DNA of 64,000 bases. Source: Pseudomonas allokribbensis (lineage in GTDB: Bacteria; Pseudomonadota; Gammaproteobacteria; Pseudomonadales; Pseudomonadaceae). Shown here piece by piece: positions 21,593 to 33,514 of the stretch. How positions within the stretch are numbered: the first letter of the stretch is position 1; each line of letters starts with the position of its first letter. The notes beneath the pieces were generated by a model that was given only the letters and a program-made list of their open reading frames with translations, was not told the DNA's origin and ran no database searches. The translations under genes and the position numbers were made by a program. The stretch lies in NCBI RefSeq assembly GCF_014863605.1, contig NZ_CP062252.1, forward strand, positions 1,001,001-1,065,000, written 5' to 3'.

Positions 21593-21980
21593 ATGAGTTC
21601 TGCCTTGCACGAGCAGCCGTACCTCGAAAGCTGGCGCTGGATGAGTCGCCAGATCCGTTGCGCCATGGATCCCGACGAACCGCGTCTGATCGAACACTAC
21701 CTGGCCGAAGGCCGGTATCTGGCCTGCTGCACGGCGACCTCGCCCTGGACTGTCGCTGAAACTTCTTTCCGTCTGCTGCTCGACACGGCCACCGACATCG
21801 CGTTGCCGTGGCACTGGCGAAGCCTCTGTCTCGATCAAGCCTGGCGCCCATTGCGTGAAATGGAGCGCCTGTCGCTGTGCAAGTGTCGGCTCAAACGCTG
21901 GCAAAGCTACACCTGGCAGCTCGCCACTTGCGAGTTGCAACCCTCGATTCCTCTCATTGAATTAGTCCAAGGATTTACCG

Positions 21981-22000
<20 letters not shown>
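21593..22000 (+). CDS. fagA: FagA-like protein (fumC-associated gene A)
   Basis: 135 aa, small soluble protein of unknown biochemical role, recognised by position and composition as FagA, first gene of the Fur-repressed fagA-fumC-orfX-sodA operon described in P. aeruginosa. It is rich in Trp, Cys and Leu (SWRWMSRQIRC, LACCTAT, LCKCRLKRWQ). No known domain is seen. The last 20 nt overlap the start of fumC (21981), so translation of the two is coupled. Expressed when iron is scarce, judging from the Fur box. Confidence 0.75.
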
Positions 22001-23357
<1,357 letters not shown>

Positions 23358-23384
23358 ACACCGCAACCGCTTTGGAGACTCATC

Positions 23385-23825
23385 ATGGAGCACTGGAAAC
23401 GCACGATCGAACGGGCCAATCGCTGCTTCATGCTGGGCGAGCTGATCGACGCCCGCGAGGCCTATCTGCAAGCGCTGGCCCTGGCTCAAGTGCTGTTCGA
23501 GCGCTGGGCCGATGCCGACGAAGCGGTGGCGGCCTGCGTCATCTCCCATCACAACCTGGCCGACCTGCATCTGCGCCTGAACCAGCCGGAGGAGAGCGCC
23601 GAATATCTGTGCGCGATCCACCAGCGCCTGTTGCAGACCATGCAGAACGAGCGCCTGCGCCCGGCCCTGCGTGAGGCGGCATTGCGCCAAAGCAGCAAGA
23701 CCTATGTCGAACTGCTCAATTTCATCAGCGAACACGGCGAGTACCCGCGCACCCAGCGTCTGCTGCACCCGGATACCGGCAATGCGCGTCGCGTGCCTGC
23801 CCAACATCACCATGGAGTCCACTGA
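23385..23825 (+). CDS. Conserved hypothetical protein of the fumC-sodA operon (OrfX)
   Basis: 146 aa, unknown function. Mostly helical and rich in Leu, Ala and Arg ([40 protein letters not shown]), a TPR-like pattern of helix pairs. The C-terminus ends HHHGVH, which may bind metal. It sits between fumC and sodA in the conserved iron-starvation operon, 27 nt after fumC and 1 nt before sodA; a helper role for metal or protein handling is only a guess. Confidence 0.8.
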   Translation: MEHWKRTIERANRCFMLGELIDAREAYLQALALAQVLFERWADADEAVAACVISHHNLADLHLRLNQPEESAEYLCAIHQRLLQTMQNERLRPALREAALRQSSKTYVELLNFISEHGEYPRTQRLLHPDTGNARRVPAQHHHGVH

Positions 23826-23826
23826 A

Positions 23827-24438
23827 ATGGCTTTTACCCTGCCAGCCTTGCCTTACGCCTACGACGCACTGGAACCGCACATCGATGCGCAGACCATGGA
23901 GATCCACTACACCAAGCATCACCAGACCTATATCAACAACCTGAACGCCGCGGTCGAGGGCACGGAGTACGCCGAATGGCCGGTGGAAAAACTGGTGGCC
24001 AGCGTCCAGCAACTGCCTGAAAAACTGCGCGCGGCGGTAATCAATCAGGGCGGCGGTCACGCCAACCATTCGCTGTTCTGGGAAGTGATGGTGCCAGGCG
24101 GTGGCGGCATGCCGGGCGGCGCGCTGGCCAGGGCGATCGATGAGCAACTGGGCGGCCTCGACAGCTTCAAGGATGCGTTCACCAAAGCTGCGCTGACGCG
24201 CTTCGGCAGCGGCTGGGCCTGGCTCAGCGTGACCCCGGACAAGAAACTGGTGGTGGAAAGCAGCGGCAATCAGGACAGCCCGCTGATGGGCGGCAATACG
24301 CCGATTCTCGGACTCGATGTGTGGGAACACGCCTACTACCTGCGTTATCAGAACCGTCGCCCGGAATACATCAGCGCGTTCTACAACGTGATCAATTGGC
24401 CTGAAGTCGCTGCGCGTTATCAGGCTGCACTGGTTTAA
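23827..24438 (+). CDS. sodA: Superoxide dismutase [Mn]
   Basis: 203 aa. Metal ligands H27, H81, D164 and H168 are in place ([27 protein letters not shown]). The [11 protein letters not shown] form, with Gly rather than the Fe-type Gln, indicates the manganese enzyme. It destroys superoxide in the cytoplasm and replaces Fe-SOD when iron is low, which agrees with the Fur box upstream of the operon. The ATG at 23827 is used, not the in-frame upstream Mets that lie inside orfX. Confidence 0.96.
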   Translation: MAFTLPALPYAYDALEPHIDAQTMEIHYTKHHQTYINNLNAAVEGTEYAEWPVEKLVASVQQLPEKLRAAVINQGGGHANHSLFWEVMVPGGGGMPGGALARAIDEQLGGLDSFKDAFTKAALTRFGSGWAWLSVTPDKKLVVESSGNQDSPLMGGNTPILGLDVWEHAYYLRYQNRRPEYISAFYNVINWPEVAARYQAALV

Positions 24439-24468
24439 GTCTCCTATAAAAACAATCCAAGGCTGACT

Positions 24469-25362
24469 ATGGGCACTGAAACACTGGCGATCGGAAGTGG
24501 GCGTATGTTTCGTTACGCATTCGGATCGCTGCTGCTGTTGGCGGGCATGACCTTGCTGGTGGCTCACGGACTCGAATGGCTGGACCTGGAGCCGAAACTG
24601 TCCCGGGCATTGCAGGGCGGTGCAATCTGCGCACTCGGCACGGCACTCGGGGCGGTTCCGGTGCTGGTGATCCGCAACATGCCTCAGGCATTGGGCGACA
24701 CGCTGCTGGGGTTTGGTGCCGGCGTGATGCTGGCAGCGACTGCTTTTTCGCTGATCGTGCCGGGGATTGCCGCCGCAGAAAGCCTTGGCCTGAGCCCTTG
24801 GGGTGCCAGTGGTCTGATCTGTTTCGGCATCATGCTCGGTGCTTTCGGTCTGTATCTGGTGGACCGCAAGGTGTCCGGCGCTTCACCGGAAATGCTCATC
24901 GGCACCGTCGAGCATCCAGTGATTCCCCCGCGGATCTGGCTGTTCGTGTTTGCCATCATTGCCCATAACATTCCGGAAGGCATGGCCGTCGGCGTCTCCG
25001 CTGGCGGCGGCATGCCGGACGCTGACAGCCTGGCGATGGGCATCGCCTTGCAGGATGTGCCGGAAGGTCTGGTGATTGCGCTGGTGCTGGCCGGGGCGGG
25101 GATGTCGCGGGTCAAGGCGTTTCTGATCGGGGCGGCATCGGGGCTGGTCGAACCGGTGTTTGCACTGCTCTGTGCATGGCTGGTCAGCCTGGCGGAGTTG
25201 CTGTTGCCCCTTGGATTGGCGCTGGCGGCCGGGGCGATGTTGCTGGTGGTGACCCACGAAGTGATCCCGGAGTCGCGACGCAATGGTCACGACAAACTGG
25301 CGAGCCTGGGATTATTGATCGGGTTCTGTCTGATGATGGTGATGGACACGGCGTTGGGATGA
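24469..25362 (+). CDS. ZIP family metal transporter
   Basis: 297 aa, about eight membrane helices. The paired metal-binding helices of the ZIP family are clear: HNIPEGMAVGVSAGGG in TM4 and LQDVPEGLVIALVLAG in TM5. ZIP proteins bring Zn, Mn or Fe into the cytoplasm. As the last gene of a Fur-regulated operon with Mn-SOD, import of Mn(II) to charge SodA is an attractive role, but specificity is not readable. 30 nt after sodA. Confidence 0.9.
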   Translation: MGTETLAIGSGRMFRYAFGSLLLLAGMTLLVAHGLEWLDLEPKLSRALQGGAICALGTALGAVPVLVIRNMPQALGDTLLGFGAGVMLAATAFSLIVPGIAAAESLGLSPWGASGLICFGIMLGAFGLYLVDRKVSGASPEMLIGTVEHPVIPPRIWLFVFAIIAHNIPEGMAVGVSAGGGMPDADSLAMGIALQDVPEGLVIALVLAGAGMSRVKAFLIGAASGLVEPVFALLCAWLVSLAELLLPLGLALAAGAMLLVVTHEVIPESRRNGHDKLASLGLLIGFCLMMVMDTALG

Positions 25363-25369
25363 GAGGGGG

Positions 25370-25388
25370 GAGGGAAGCTTGCTCCCTC
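25370..25388. repeat. Small palindrome between convergent zip and ptsO
   Basis: GAGGGA (25370-25375) and TCCCTC (25383-25388) around AGCTTGC; the AAGCTTGCTCCC core resembles Pseudomonas REP elements. It may act as a weak terminator for the convergent genes; no T tract on the plus side. Confidence 0.45.
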
Positions 25389-25402
25389 GCCACCAAAGGC
25401 TT

Positions 25403-25678
25403 TCAACCGCCTTCGTCGAAGTAGTTGTTGATCAGTGCCACCAAGGCATCCAGGGCTTCCTGTTCCTGATGCCCTTCAGTGCTCAGGAAGATTTTGGTGC
25501 CCTTGCCGGCAGCGAGCATCATCATCGCCATGATGCTTTTGCCATCTACCGTGGTTTCCGGGGTGCGACCCACTCTGATCGTGCAGTCGGGATACTGCCC
25601 CGCCACGCCAACGAACTTTGCCGACGCCCGGGCATGCAGGCCCAGCTTGTTGATGATTTCGATTTCCAGAGCAGGCAT
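25403..25678 (-). CDS. ptsO: Phosphocarrier protein NPr (nitrogen PTS)
   Basis: 91 aa HPr-fold protein. The phosphorylated His15 lies in NKLGLHARAS, and the Ser-containing helix SIMAMMMLAAGKGT follows. NPr takes phosphate from PtsP and passes it to PtsN, a regulatory relay that senses nitrogen and potassium status instead of moving sugar. Last gene of the rpoN cluster, 15 nt after rapZ. Confidence 0.95.
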   Translation of the reverse strand: MPALEIEIINKLGLHARASAKFVGVAGQYPDCTIRVGRTPETTVDGKSIMAMMMLAAGKGTKIFLSTEGHQEQEALDALVALINNYFDEGG

Positions 25679-25693
25679 CGCGGTGTGAATCCT

Positions 25694-26551
25694 TTAGCTG
25701 AGGTCGCGGTGGCGAACCTGGACGTTCTTCAGGGTTTTCTGCAGGGCCTGACCCAGGCGTTCGGTCAGGTAGACGGAACGGTGATGTCCGCCGGTGCAGC
25801 CAATGGCAATGGTGACGTAGGCGCGATTGCTTGCAGCGAAGCGCGGCAGCCATTTGAACAGATACGCATAGATGTCCTGGAACATCTCTTCGACTTCCGG
25901 CTGTGCCGCCAGGTACTCGGCTACCGGCTCATCGAGCCCCGATTGCGCGCGTAGTTCCGGTTTCCAGTACGGGTTGGGCAGGCAGCGTACATCGAACACC
26001 AGATCCGCATCCACCGGCATGCCGCGTTTGAAACCGAACGACTCCACCAGAAACGCCGTGCCCGGCTCCGGCTGGTTCAGCAGCCGCAGCTTGATGGTGT
26101 CGCGCAACTGGTACAGGTTCAGATTGGTGGTGTTGACCTTCAGGTCGGCCAGATCGGCGATCGGGCCCAGCAGGGCCGTTTCATCGTTGATGGCTTCGGC
26201 CAGCGAACGATTGGCGCTGCTCAGAGGGTGGCGACGACGGGTTTCCGAAAAACGCTTGAGCAGGGTTTCTTCATCGGCGTCCAGATACAGGACGTCGCAC
26301 TGGATGTGCCGGCTGCGGACTTCTTCAAGCAATTCCGGAAAGCGCGAGAGATGACTGGGCAGATTGCGTGCGTCGATCGATACCGCGACCAGTGGCTGAG
26401 ACAGTTCCGTATGAATCAGTGCGCGCTCCGCCAGTTCCGGGAGCAGGCCGGCAGGCAAATTGTCGATGCAGTAGTAGCCGTTGTCTTCGAGGACATCCAG
26501 AGCGGTACTTTTGCCCGAGCCGGAGCGGCCACTGACGATGATCAAGCGCAT
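25694..26551 (-). CDS. rapZ: RNase adapter protein RapZ
   Basis: 285 aa. N-terminal P-loop [11 protein letters not shown] (residues 6-16) and a C-terminal domain with [11 protein letters not shown]. In enteric bacteria RapZ guides RNase E to the sRNA GlmZ and so controls glucosamine-6-phosphate synthesis. GlmZ is not conserved in Pseudomonas, so the target here is not known. Two nt after ptsN in the rpoN-linked cluster. Confidence 0.95.
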   Translation of the reverse strand: MRLIIVSGRSGSGKSTALDVLEDNGYYCIDNLPAGLLPELAERALIHTELSQPLVAVSIDARNLPSHLSRFPELLEEVRSRHIQCDVLYLDADEETLLKRFSETRRRHPLSSANRSLAEAINDETALLGPIADLADLKVNTTNLNLYQLRDTIKLRLLNQPEPGTAFLVESFGFKRGMPVDADLVFDVRCLPNPYWKPELRAQSGLDEPVAEYLAAQPEVEEMFQDIYAYLFKWLPRFAASNRAYVTIAIGCTGGHHRSVYLTERLGQALQKTLKNVQVRHRDLS

Positions 26552-26553
26552 GT

Positions 26554-27018
26554 TTAGTGCCCGTTTTGCTCGTCCAGGACAACCTGATACAAGGCTTCGT
26601 TGGTGGTGGCGCGACGCAATTTTTCGCGTACGTCCTTGCGGTCGAGCATGCTGGCGATCTGGCGCAGCAGTTCCAGGTGCGCATCGGTGGCGGCTTCCGG
26701 GACCAGCAGCACGAACAGCAGGTCGACCGGTGCACCATCAATGGCGTCGAAATCGATGGGTGCTTCAAGGTGCATCAAGGCGCTGATGGGGGATTCGCAA
26801 CCCTTGAGGCGGCAGTGGGGAATGGCGATGCCGTTGCCAAAACCGGTCGAGCCGAGTTTTTCACGGGCAATCAGTGCCTCGAAGACATCTTGCATCTCCA
26901 GATCCGGTACTTCCCGGGCGATCAGGTTGGCAATTTGTTCGAGGGCTTTCTTTTTGCTGCCGCCCGGCACGTTCACGAGGGAACGGCCGGGGGTCAGGAT
27001 GCTTTCAAGTCGGATCAT
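26554..27018 (-). CDS. ptsN: PTS IIA-like nitrogen regulatory protein
   Basis: 154 aa EIIA(Ntr). The phosphorylated His68 is in [11 protein letters not shown]. It receives phosphate from NPr and regulates potassium uptake, polyhydroxyalkanoate synthesis and sigma-54-related gene expression. Its gene lies between hpf (11 nt upstream) and rapZ. Confidence 0.96.
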   Translation of the reverse strand: MIRLESILTPGRSLVNVPGGSKKKALEQIANLIAREVPDLEMQDVFEALIAREKLGSTGFGNGIAIPHCRLKGCESPISALMHLEAPIDFDAIDGAPVDLLFVLLVPEAATDAHLELLRQIASMLDRKDVREKLRRATTNEALYQVVLDEQNGH

Positions 27019-27029
27019 GGGGGTGGGGG

Positions 27030-27338
27030 TTATCGACCGGTAGCGCCCTGAAGCAGGCTCTGGGTCTTTTCCTTATGCTTTTTGAGTTGTTTATCAAGCT
27101 TGTCGGTCAGCGCGTCGATCGCTGCGTACATATCGGTATGTTCCGCGTTTGCGACGACCTCGTTACCGGGAATATGCAGCGTGGCTTCGATTTTCTGCTT
27201 CAGCTTCTCGACGCACATCGTGACTTGCACGTTGGTGATCTTGTCGAAATGCCCCTCAAGCCTCTTGAGCTTTTGCTCAACGTACTCACGGAGAGGTTGG
27301 GTAACTTCCAGTTGGTGTCCACTGATGTTGACTTGCAT
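27030..27338 (-). CDS. hpf: Ribosome hibernation promoting factor
   Basis: 102 aa short HPF that binds the 30S decoding centre and promotes ribosome dimers at rest. MQVNISGHQLEVTQPLREYV is the family N terminus; the basic tail KLDKQLKKHKEKTQ is also typical. The start is at 27338, with GAGAAGC upstream; the frame extends 18 codons further without support. The long, ribosome-tethering C-terminal domain is absent. Confidence 0.95.
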   Translation of the reverse strand: MQVNISGHQLEVTQPLREYVEQKLKRLEGHFDKITNVQVTMCVEKLKQKIEATLHIPGNEVVANAEHTDMYAAIDALTDKLDKQLKKHKEKTQSLLQGATGR

Positions 27339-27411
27339 ACAGCTTCTCCTTCGTTGCCAGTGCATAAAGCGGCAGGCCGAAGAGCCTGCCACTGGAACGC
27401 TGTAACGTGGC

Positions 27412-28905
27412 TTACATCAACCGCTTGCGTTCGCTCGAAGGCGCGATCCCGAGGGATTCGCGGTACTTGGCGACGGTGCGGCGAGCCACCTGAATGCCTT
27501 GTGCCTCCAGTAAACCAGCGATCTTGCTGTCACTCAACGGCTTTTTCTGATTTTCCGCGGCAACCAGTTTCTTGATGATCGCGCGGATCGCCGTGGACGA
27601 GCATTCGCCGCCTTCGGAGGTGCTGACGTGGCTGGAGAAAAAGTATTTCAGTTCATAGATGCCCCGGGGGGTATGCATGAATTTTTGCGTGGTCACCCGG
27701 GAAATCGTCGACTCGTGCATGCCCACCGCTTCGGCGATGTCATGCAGCACGAGAGGCTTCATGGCTTCGTCGCCGTATTCAAGAAAGCCGCGCTGATGCT
27801 CGACGATCTGGGTGGCCACTTTCATCAGGGTTTCGTTGCGGCTCTGCAGGCTCTTGATGAACCAGCGGGCTTCCTGCAACTGATTGCGCATGAAGGTGTT
27901 GTCGGCGCTGGTGTCGGCGCGGCGCACGAAACCGGCGTACTGGGCGTTGACCCGCAGGCGCGGCACCGATTCCTGGTTCAGTTCGACCAGCCAGCGCTCG
28001 TTGTCCTTGCGCACGATGACGTCAGGCACCACGTACTCGGCTTCGGTGGACTCGATCTGCGAACCGGGGCGCGGGTTGAGGCTCTGCACCAGTTCGATGA
28101 CCTGGCGCAGTTCATCTTCCTTGAGTTTCATGCGGCGCATCAGCTGGCTGTAGTCGCGGCTGCCGAGCAGGTCGATGTAATCGGTGACCAGACGCTTGGC
28201 TTCCGCCAGCCAAGGAGTCTTGGCCGACAGCTGGCGCAATTGCAGCAGCAGGCATTCGCCCAGGTTGCGTGCGCCGATGCCGGCAGGTTCGAATTGCTGG
28301 ATGCGGTGCAGGACGGCTTCGATCTCGTCCAGCTCGATGTCGAGCTCCGGATCGAAGGCGTCGAGAATTTCTTCGAGGGTTTCGTCGAGGTAGCCCTGAT
28401 TGTTGATGCAGTCGATCAGGGTGACGGCGATCAGGCGATCCGTGTCGGACATCGGCGCCAGGTTCAACTGCCACAGCAGGTGGCTTTGCAGGCTCTCGCC
28501 GGCGGAGGTACGGGTGGTGAAGTCCCACTCGTCGTCATCGCTGCTCGGCAGGCTGCTGGCGCTGGTCTGGTAGACGTCTTCCCAGGCGGTGTCGACGGGG
28601 AGTTCGTTGGGGATTCGCTCGTTCCATTCGCCATCCTCTAGATTGTCGACCGTCGGTGCGGTCTCCTGATAGGAGGGTTCCTGGATCTCGGTGTTGGGCT
28701 TCTGTTCGGCGTTGTCGGCCATGGGATCGGAGTTGTCGAAGTCGTCGCCGTCTTCCTGGCGTTCGAGCATCGGATTGGATTCCAGAGCCTCCTGGATTTC
28801 CTGTTGCAGATCCAGGGTCGACAATTGGAGCAGGCGGATGGCCTGTTGCAGCTGCGGTGTCATCGTCAGCTGCTGGCCCATTCTCAAGACTAGCGATGGT
28901 TTCAT
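27412..28905 (-). CDS. rpoN: RNA polymerase sigma-54 factor
   Basis: 497 aa. Region I is the Gln/Leu-rich activator-binding segment ([20 protein letters not shown]), an acidic region II follows, then the core-binding region and, near the C terminus, the RpoN box [10 protein letters not shown] that reads the -24 element. It directs transcription of nitrogen, flagellar and many other genes in Pseudomonas. It lies 187 nt from lptB, a gap with its own potential promoter. Confidence 0.98.
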   Translation of the reverse strand: MKPSLVLRMGQQLTMTPQLQQAIRLLQLSTLDLQQEIQEALESNPMLERQEDGDDFDNSDPMADNAEQKPNTEIQEPSYQETAPTVDNLEDGEWNERIPNELPVDTAWEDVYQTSASSLPSSDDDEWDFTTRTSAGESLQSHLLWQLNLAPMSDTDRLIAVTLIDCINNQGYLDETLEEILDAFDPELDIELDEIEAVLHRIQQFEPAGIGARNLGECLLLQLRQLSAKTPWLAEAKRLVTDYIDLLGSRDYSQLMRRMKLKEDELRQVIELVQSLNPRPGSQIESTEAEYVVPDVIVRKDNERWLVELNQESVPRLRVNAQYAGFVRRADTSADNTFMRNQLQEARWFIKSLQSRNETLMKVATQIVEHQRGFLEYGDEAMKPLVLHDIAEAVGMHESTISRVTTQKFMHTPRGIYELKYFFSSHVSTSEGGECSSTAIRAIIKKLVAAENQKKPLSDSKIAGLLEAQGIQVARRTVAKYRESLGIAPSSERKRLM

Positions 28906-29016
28906 GGCAGGGGCTTAACACCTTATTCGCCGGCGCTATGCGCCATCCACTACAGGGCGCCGAAGCGCCAAACTTAAGCAAATTATATGCCTGAAACTGT
29001 CGTGTTTGCCTAGAGC

Positions 29017-29061
29017 GCTGTAACAATAAAAGCGTATAAAAGTGCGCTTCAACGTTACAGC
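29017..29061. other. Inverted repeat upstream of rpoN
   Basis: GCTGTAAC (29017-29024) and GTTACAGC (29054-29061) are exact inverse complements, with an inner AAGCG/CGCTT pair. It lies in the lptB-rpoN gap and could be an operator or an mRNA hairpin between the two. No T tract. Confidence 0.4.
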
Positions 29062-29091
29062 ACCCGGACGGCTGGTCGAATGCTGTCGCGC

Positions 29092-29816
<725 letters not shown>

Positions 29817-29817
<1 letters not shown>

Positions 29818-30362
29818 TACTGGGATTTCTCGTCGGTTTTCTTCTTCGGCTGGATCACCATGTCAATGCGCGGACGCGCTTCGGTGACCTTGTTGCCGGT
29901 GGCACGACCCGCGCTGGCCAGCTTTTTCACCGTGTCATAGACGATTTTCTCGCCCTGAGTGGTGTTGTTGTCCTTGTCGACGACTTTCGCCTTGTCGATC
30001 AGCACAACACGGTTTTGCGCGGCGTGGTACTGGATGGTCACGCCCCAGCCCTGTACAGGCTTGGTGTCGCCAGCCGTCTGCAACTGCTCGAAGTAGGCAA
30101 GGTTGCCCACCGAGGTCACGACGTCGATATCGCCGGTCGGGGTGCGGGTGATGGTCACGGTGTTGCCTTTGACGATCATCGAACCCTGAGTGATGATCAC
30201 GTCACCTTTATAGGTGGCAACGCCATTCTTGTCGTCCAGCTGGGCATCGTCGGCCTGAATGCGGATTGGCTGCTCTTGATCGTTCGGCAGAGCCCAGGCG
30301 CTCACGCTTCCCAGTGCTGCGCCCAGACTGAGCAAAATAGGGAGGGTTTTAACGAGCCTCAT
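29817..30362 (-). CDS. lptA: Lipopolysaccharide transport periplasmic protein LptA
   Basis: 181 aa with a signal peptide ([22 protein letters not shown]) and a beta-jellyroll OstA-like domain ([34 protein letters not shown]). LptA polymerises into the bridge that carries LPS across the periplasm. The basic C-terminal tail ([11 protein letters not shown]) is usual in Pseudomonas. Overlaps lptC by 14 nt and lptB by 1 nt. Confidence 0.95.
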
Positions 30363-30921
30363 ACTGTCCTCTTACGTTCGATAGCAGGTGTATCCTGCTT
30401 TCCTTCAAATACGCTTTCATTCCCACGCCGGTCGATACACCGCCAGCGCCGTCGATTCTAACGGGTTGCTGGGTCTGCGCATATTGTTGCTGCGGGAACA
30501 CTGTCATGCGAGTGGAGGTGATCAGGGTGTCGCGGTTCTTTTCATCGGTGCGCTTGACGCGAACCGAGTCGATCAGCTCGACCTCGGTGCCACCGGAATT
30601 CACTTCACCGCGCTCGCTGGTCACGTGCCACGGGAAGTCGGTGCCGCGATACATGTTCAGGTCGGGCTTGGTGACCAGTGTAATGTCGGTCGCCTTGACG
30701 TGCTCGGCCTTGTCGGAAGTCATTTCGTACTGCACCTTGCCGTCTTCCAGGTATTGCAAGGTGTGGGTGTTGGTCGCATACCAGTCGATCGGGCTCTCTT
30801 CTGCCGAGACAGGAGGCTTGTCGAGGAAGCGTTCCGGGCTGATGTTCCAGTAGCCGACCGCGCCGAAAATGGCCGCGATGCAACCGAACAGCAGTATGTT
30901 GCGAAACTTTTTGCTAAACAT
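30349..30921 (-). CDS. lptC: LPS export protein LptC
   Basis: 190 aa bitopic protein that takes LPS from LptB2FG to LptA. One N-terminal helix (NILLFGCIAAIFGAVGYWNI) is followed by a periplasmic jellyroll (QYEMTSDKAEHV, YRGTDFPWHVTSERGEV). ATG at 30921 is chosen; a GTG at 30933 that overlaps the kdsC stop (GTGA) would add four residues and is a real alternative. Confidence 0.92.
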   Translation of the reverse strand: MFSKKFRNILLFGCIAAIFGAVGYWNISPERFLDKPPVSAEESPIDWYATNTHTLQYLEDGKVQYEMTSDKAEHVKATDITLVTKPDLNMYRGTDFPWHVTSERGEVNSGGTEVELIDSVRVKRTDEKNRDTLITSTRMTVFPQQQYAQTQQPVRIDGAGGVSTGVGMKAYLKESRIHLLSNVRGQYEAR

Positions 30922-30929
30922 GGTTTGAC

Positions 30930-31454
30930 TCACAAATACGCGTTATTGGCGGCATCGAGGCTGCCCTGGGCGCGCAGGATCAGTTCGCAGAATTCACGGG
31001 CGGCACCCTCGCCACCACGGGCCTGAGTGACGCCATGGGCGTGCTCGCGCACAAAAGCGGCAGCGTTGGCCACCGCCATCCCCAGCCCCACCCGGCGAAT
31101 CACCGGCAGGTCGGGCAGATCGTCGCCGAGATAGGCGACCTGTTCATAGCTTAGGCCCAGTTGCTCGAGAAGGCCGTCGAGGACGACGAGTTTGTCTTCA
31201 CGACCCTGAAACAGGTGCGGAATGCCCAGGTTTTTCGCCCGGCGTTCGACCACCGGGGTCTTGCGACCACTGATGATGGCCGTTTGCACGCCGGCGTTCA
31301 TCAACATCTTGATGCCCTGGCCGTCGAGCGTATTGAAGGTCTTGAACTCGCTGCCGTCTTCAAGGAAGTACAGGCGCCCGTCGGTGAGGACGCCGTCAAC
31401 ATCGAAAACCGCCAGCTTGATGGCTTTGCCGCGTTGCAGCAGATCGGTGCTCAT
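30930..31454 (-). CDS. kdsC: 3-deoxy-D-manno-octulosonate 8-phosphate phosphatase
   Basis: 174 aa C0-type HAD phosphatase that makes free Kdo. Nucleophile motif FDVDGVLTDGRLY, motif II IISGRKTPVVERRAK, and GDDLPDLPVIRRVG with metal-binding Asp are visible. Directly abuts kdsD and precedes lptC, an operon from Kdo synthesis to LPS export. Confidence 0.96.
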   Translation of the reverse strand: MSTDLLQRGKAIKLAVFDVDGVLTDGRLYFLEDGSEFKTFNTLDGQGIKMLMNAGVQTAIISGRKTPVVERRAKNLGIPHLFQGREDKLVVLDGLLEQLGLSYEQVAYLGDDLPDLPVIRRVGLGMAVANAAAFVREHAHGVTQARGGEGAAREFCELILRAQGSLDAANNAYL

Positions 31455-32429
31455 TTACATCACTCCTGCGCGCAGCAGGTCGGAGAGGTTGAAGGCGCCG
31501 ATCGGGCGATCGTCCTCATCCACGACGACAAGCGCGTTGATTCGATGGTCTTCCATGATTTTCAGGGCCTCGGCGGCGAGCATTTCGGCGCGGGCGGTCT
31601 TGCCGTGCACGGTCATCACCTGGTCGATGGTGGCGCTGCGTATATCAATGCTTCGATCCAGCGTACGGCGCAAGTCGCCGTCGGTGAAGATCCCTGCAAG
31701 CTTGCCGTCGGCTTCAAGAATCACGGTCATGCCCAGACCCTTGCGGGTCATTTCCATCAGTGCGTCCTTGAGCAGCGTGCCGCGTTGTACCTGCGGCAGC
31801 TCCTGGCCGGCGTGCATGACGTTTTCCACTTTCAGCAGCAGGCGTCGGCCCAGTGCGCCACCCGGGTGGGAAAAGGCGAAATCTTCGGCGGTGAAGCCGC
31901 GGGCTTCCAGCAGCGCCACGGCCAGGGCATCGCCCATGACCAGTGCGGCGGTGGTCGAGGAGGTCGGTGCCAGGTTCAGCGGGCAGGCTTCGTGCTCGAC
32001 GTGAACGTTGAGATTGACCTCGGCCGCTTTTGCCAGAGGCGATTGCGGGTTGCCGGTCACGCTGATCAGCTGGATGCCCAGGCGCTTGATCAGCGGCAGC
32101 AGGGTGACGATTTCGTTGGTGGAGCCGGAGTTCGACAGGGCCAGGATCACGTCGTCACGGGTGATCATGCCCATGTCGCCATGGCTGGCTTCGGCCGGGT
32201 GCACGAAAAATGCCGGGGTGCCGGTGCTGGCCAGGGTCGCGGCAATCTTGTTGCCGATGTGCCCGGACTTGCCCATGCCGACCACGACGACACGGCCCTT
32301 GCTGGCCAGAATCATCTCGCAAGCGCGTACGAAATCGGCGTCGATATGGGGCAACAAGCCTTGTACGGCTTCCACTTCGAGGCGGATGGTGCGTTGTGCC
32401 GATTGAATCAGGTCGCTGGTTTGGCTCAT
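31455..32429 (-). CDS. kdsD: D-arabinose 5-phosphate isomerase
   Basis: 324 aa. An N-terminal SIS domain (GMGKSGHIGNKIAATLASTGTPAFFVHPAEASHGD) is followed by two CBS domains (residues about 210-324). It converts ribulose 5-phosphate to arabinose 5-phosphate, the first step to Kdo. The ATG at 32429 starts the conserved sequence; the frame stays open 33 codons further without a ribosome-binding site. First gene of the kdsD-kdsC-lptCAB-rpoN series. Confidence 0.96.
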   Translation of the reverse strand: MSQTSDLIQSAQRTIRLEVEAVQGLLPHIDADFVRACEMILASKGRVVVVGMGKSGHIGNKIAATLASTGTPAFFVHPAEASHGDMGMITRDDVILALSNSGSTNEIVTLLPLIKRLGIQLISVTGNPQSPLAKAAEVNLNVHVEHEACPLNLAPTSSTTAALVMGDALAVALLEARGFTAEDFAFSHPGGALGRRLLLKVENVMHAGQELPQVQRGTLLKDALMEMTRKGLGMTVILEADGKLAGIFTDGDLRRTLDRSIDIRSATIDQVMTVHGKTARAEMLAAEALKIMEDHRINALVVVDEDDRPIGAFNLSDLLRAGVM

Positions 32430-32704
32430 GTCAGAAATCGTATAGCCCGATGAAAAGGCGGCGATTATAGCGGTTATGTTGAAAAGCCTCACGCAAGTTC
32501 GTCGTGCTTTGTCATTCCTCGTTACCAAAACCCTCTAATAGAAGCATCGGGCCTGTCATATCGCTGAACGTGGCCGGGGAGAGGCCTTGGGCGCTTGGCC
32601 TTTGCAGTGATATAGTTCGCCGCCAGTTCGGCCTGCCCGGGATGTAGGGGCTTTCTCCAGAAAGCCAGGCGTCCGAGTGAGAGGCTGCATCGCAAGGAGT
32701 TTAG

Positions 32705-33514
32705 ATGAGTGCCGATAACGCCTACGCGGTCGAGCTGAAGGGAGTCTCCTTCAAGCGCGGTGCGCGGAGCATTTTCAATAACGTCGATATCCGCATCCCG
32801 CGCGGCAAGGTCACCGGCATCATGGGGCCTTCCGGGTGTGGCAAGACCACGCTGTTGCGCTTGATGGGCGCCCAGTTGCGGCCTTCGCAGGGTGAGGTCT
32901 GGGTCAACGGCCAGAACCTGCCGAAGCTGTCGCGCAGCGATCTGTTCGATGCACGCAAGCACATGGGTGTGCTGTTTCAGAGCGGCGCGCTGTTCACCGA
33001 TCTCGACGTGTTCGAGAACGTCGCCTTTCCCCTGCGCGTTCACACCGAATTACCGGACGAGATGATCCGCGACATCGTCCTGCTCAAATTGCAGGCAGTC
33101 GGCCTGCGCGGCGCCATCGAATTGATGCCCGACGAGCTGTCCGGCGGCATGAAACGTCGTGTGGCGCTGGCCCGGGCGATTGCGCTGGATCCGCAGATTC
33201 TCATGTACGACGAACCGTTCGTCGGCCAGGACCCGATCGCCATGGGCGTTCTGGTGCGCCTGATCCGTCTGCTCAACGACGCGCTGGGGATCACCAGCAT
33301 CGTGGTTTCCCACGATCTGGCGGAAACCGCGAGCATCGCCGACTACATCTATGTCGTAGGTGATGGCCAGGTGCTGGGGCAGGGTACGCCGGACGAGTTG
33401 ATGAACTCGGACGAGCCGCGTATCCGTCAGTTCATGACCGGCAACCCCGATGGCCCGGTTCCGTATCACTTTCCAGCGACGGATTACCGCGCAGATCTTC
33501 TGGGGAAGCGCTGA
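32705..33514 (+). CDS. mlaF: Phospholipid ABC transporter ATP-binding protein MlaF
   Basis: 269 aa ATPase of the MlaFEDB complex that moves phospholipid between outer and inner membranes. Walker [10 protein letters not shown], signature [13 protein letters not shown], Walker [13 protein letters not shown] and switch His SHDLAE are present. AAGGAG precedes the ATG. First of mlaFEDCB; its stop overlaps the mlaE ATG. Also known as ttg2A for its link to toluene tolerance. Confidence 0.97.
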   Translation: MSADNAYAVELKGVSFKRGARSIFNNVDIRIPRGKVTGIMGPSGCGKTTLLRLMGAQLRPSQGEVWVNGQNLPKLSRSDLFDARKHMGVLFQSGALFTDLDVFENVAFPLRVHTELPDEMIRDIVLLKLQAVGLRGAIELMPDELSGGMKRRVALARAIALDPQILMYDEPFVGQDPIAMGVLVRLIRLLNDALGITSIVVSHDLAETASIADYIYVVGDGQVLGQGTPDELMNSDEPRIRQFMTGNPDGPVPYHFPATDYRADLLGKR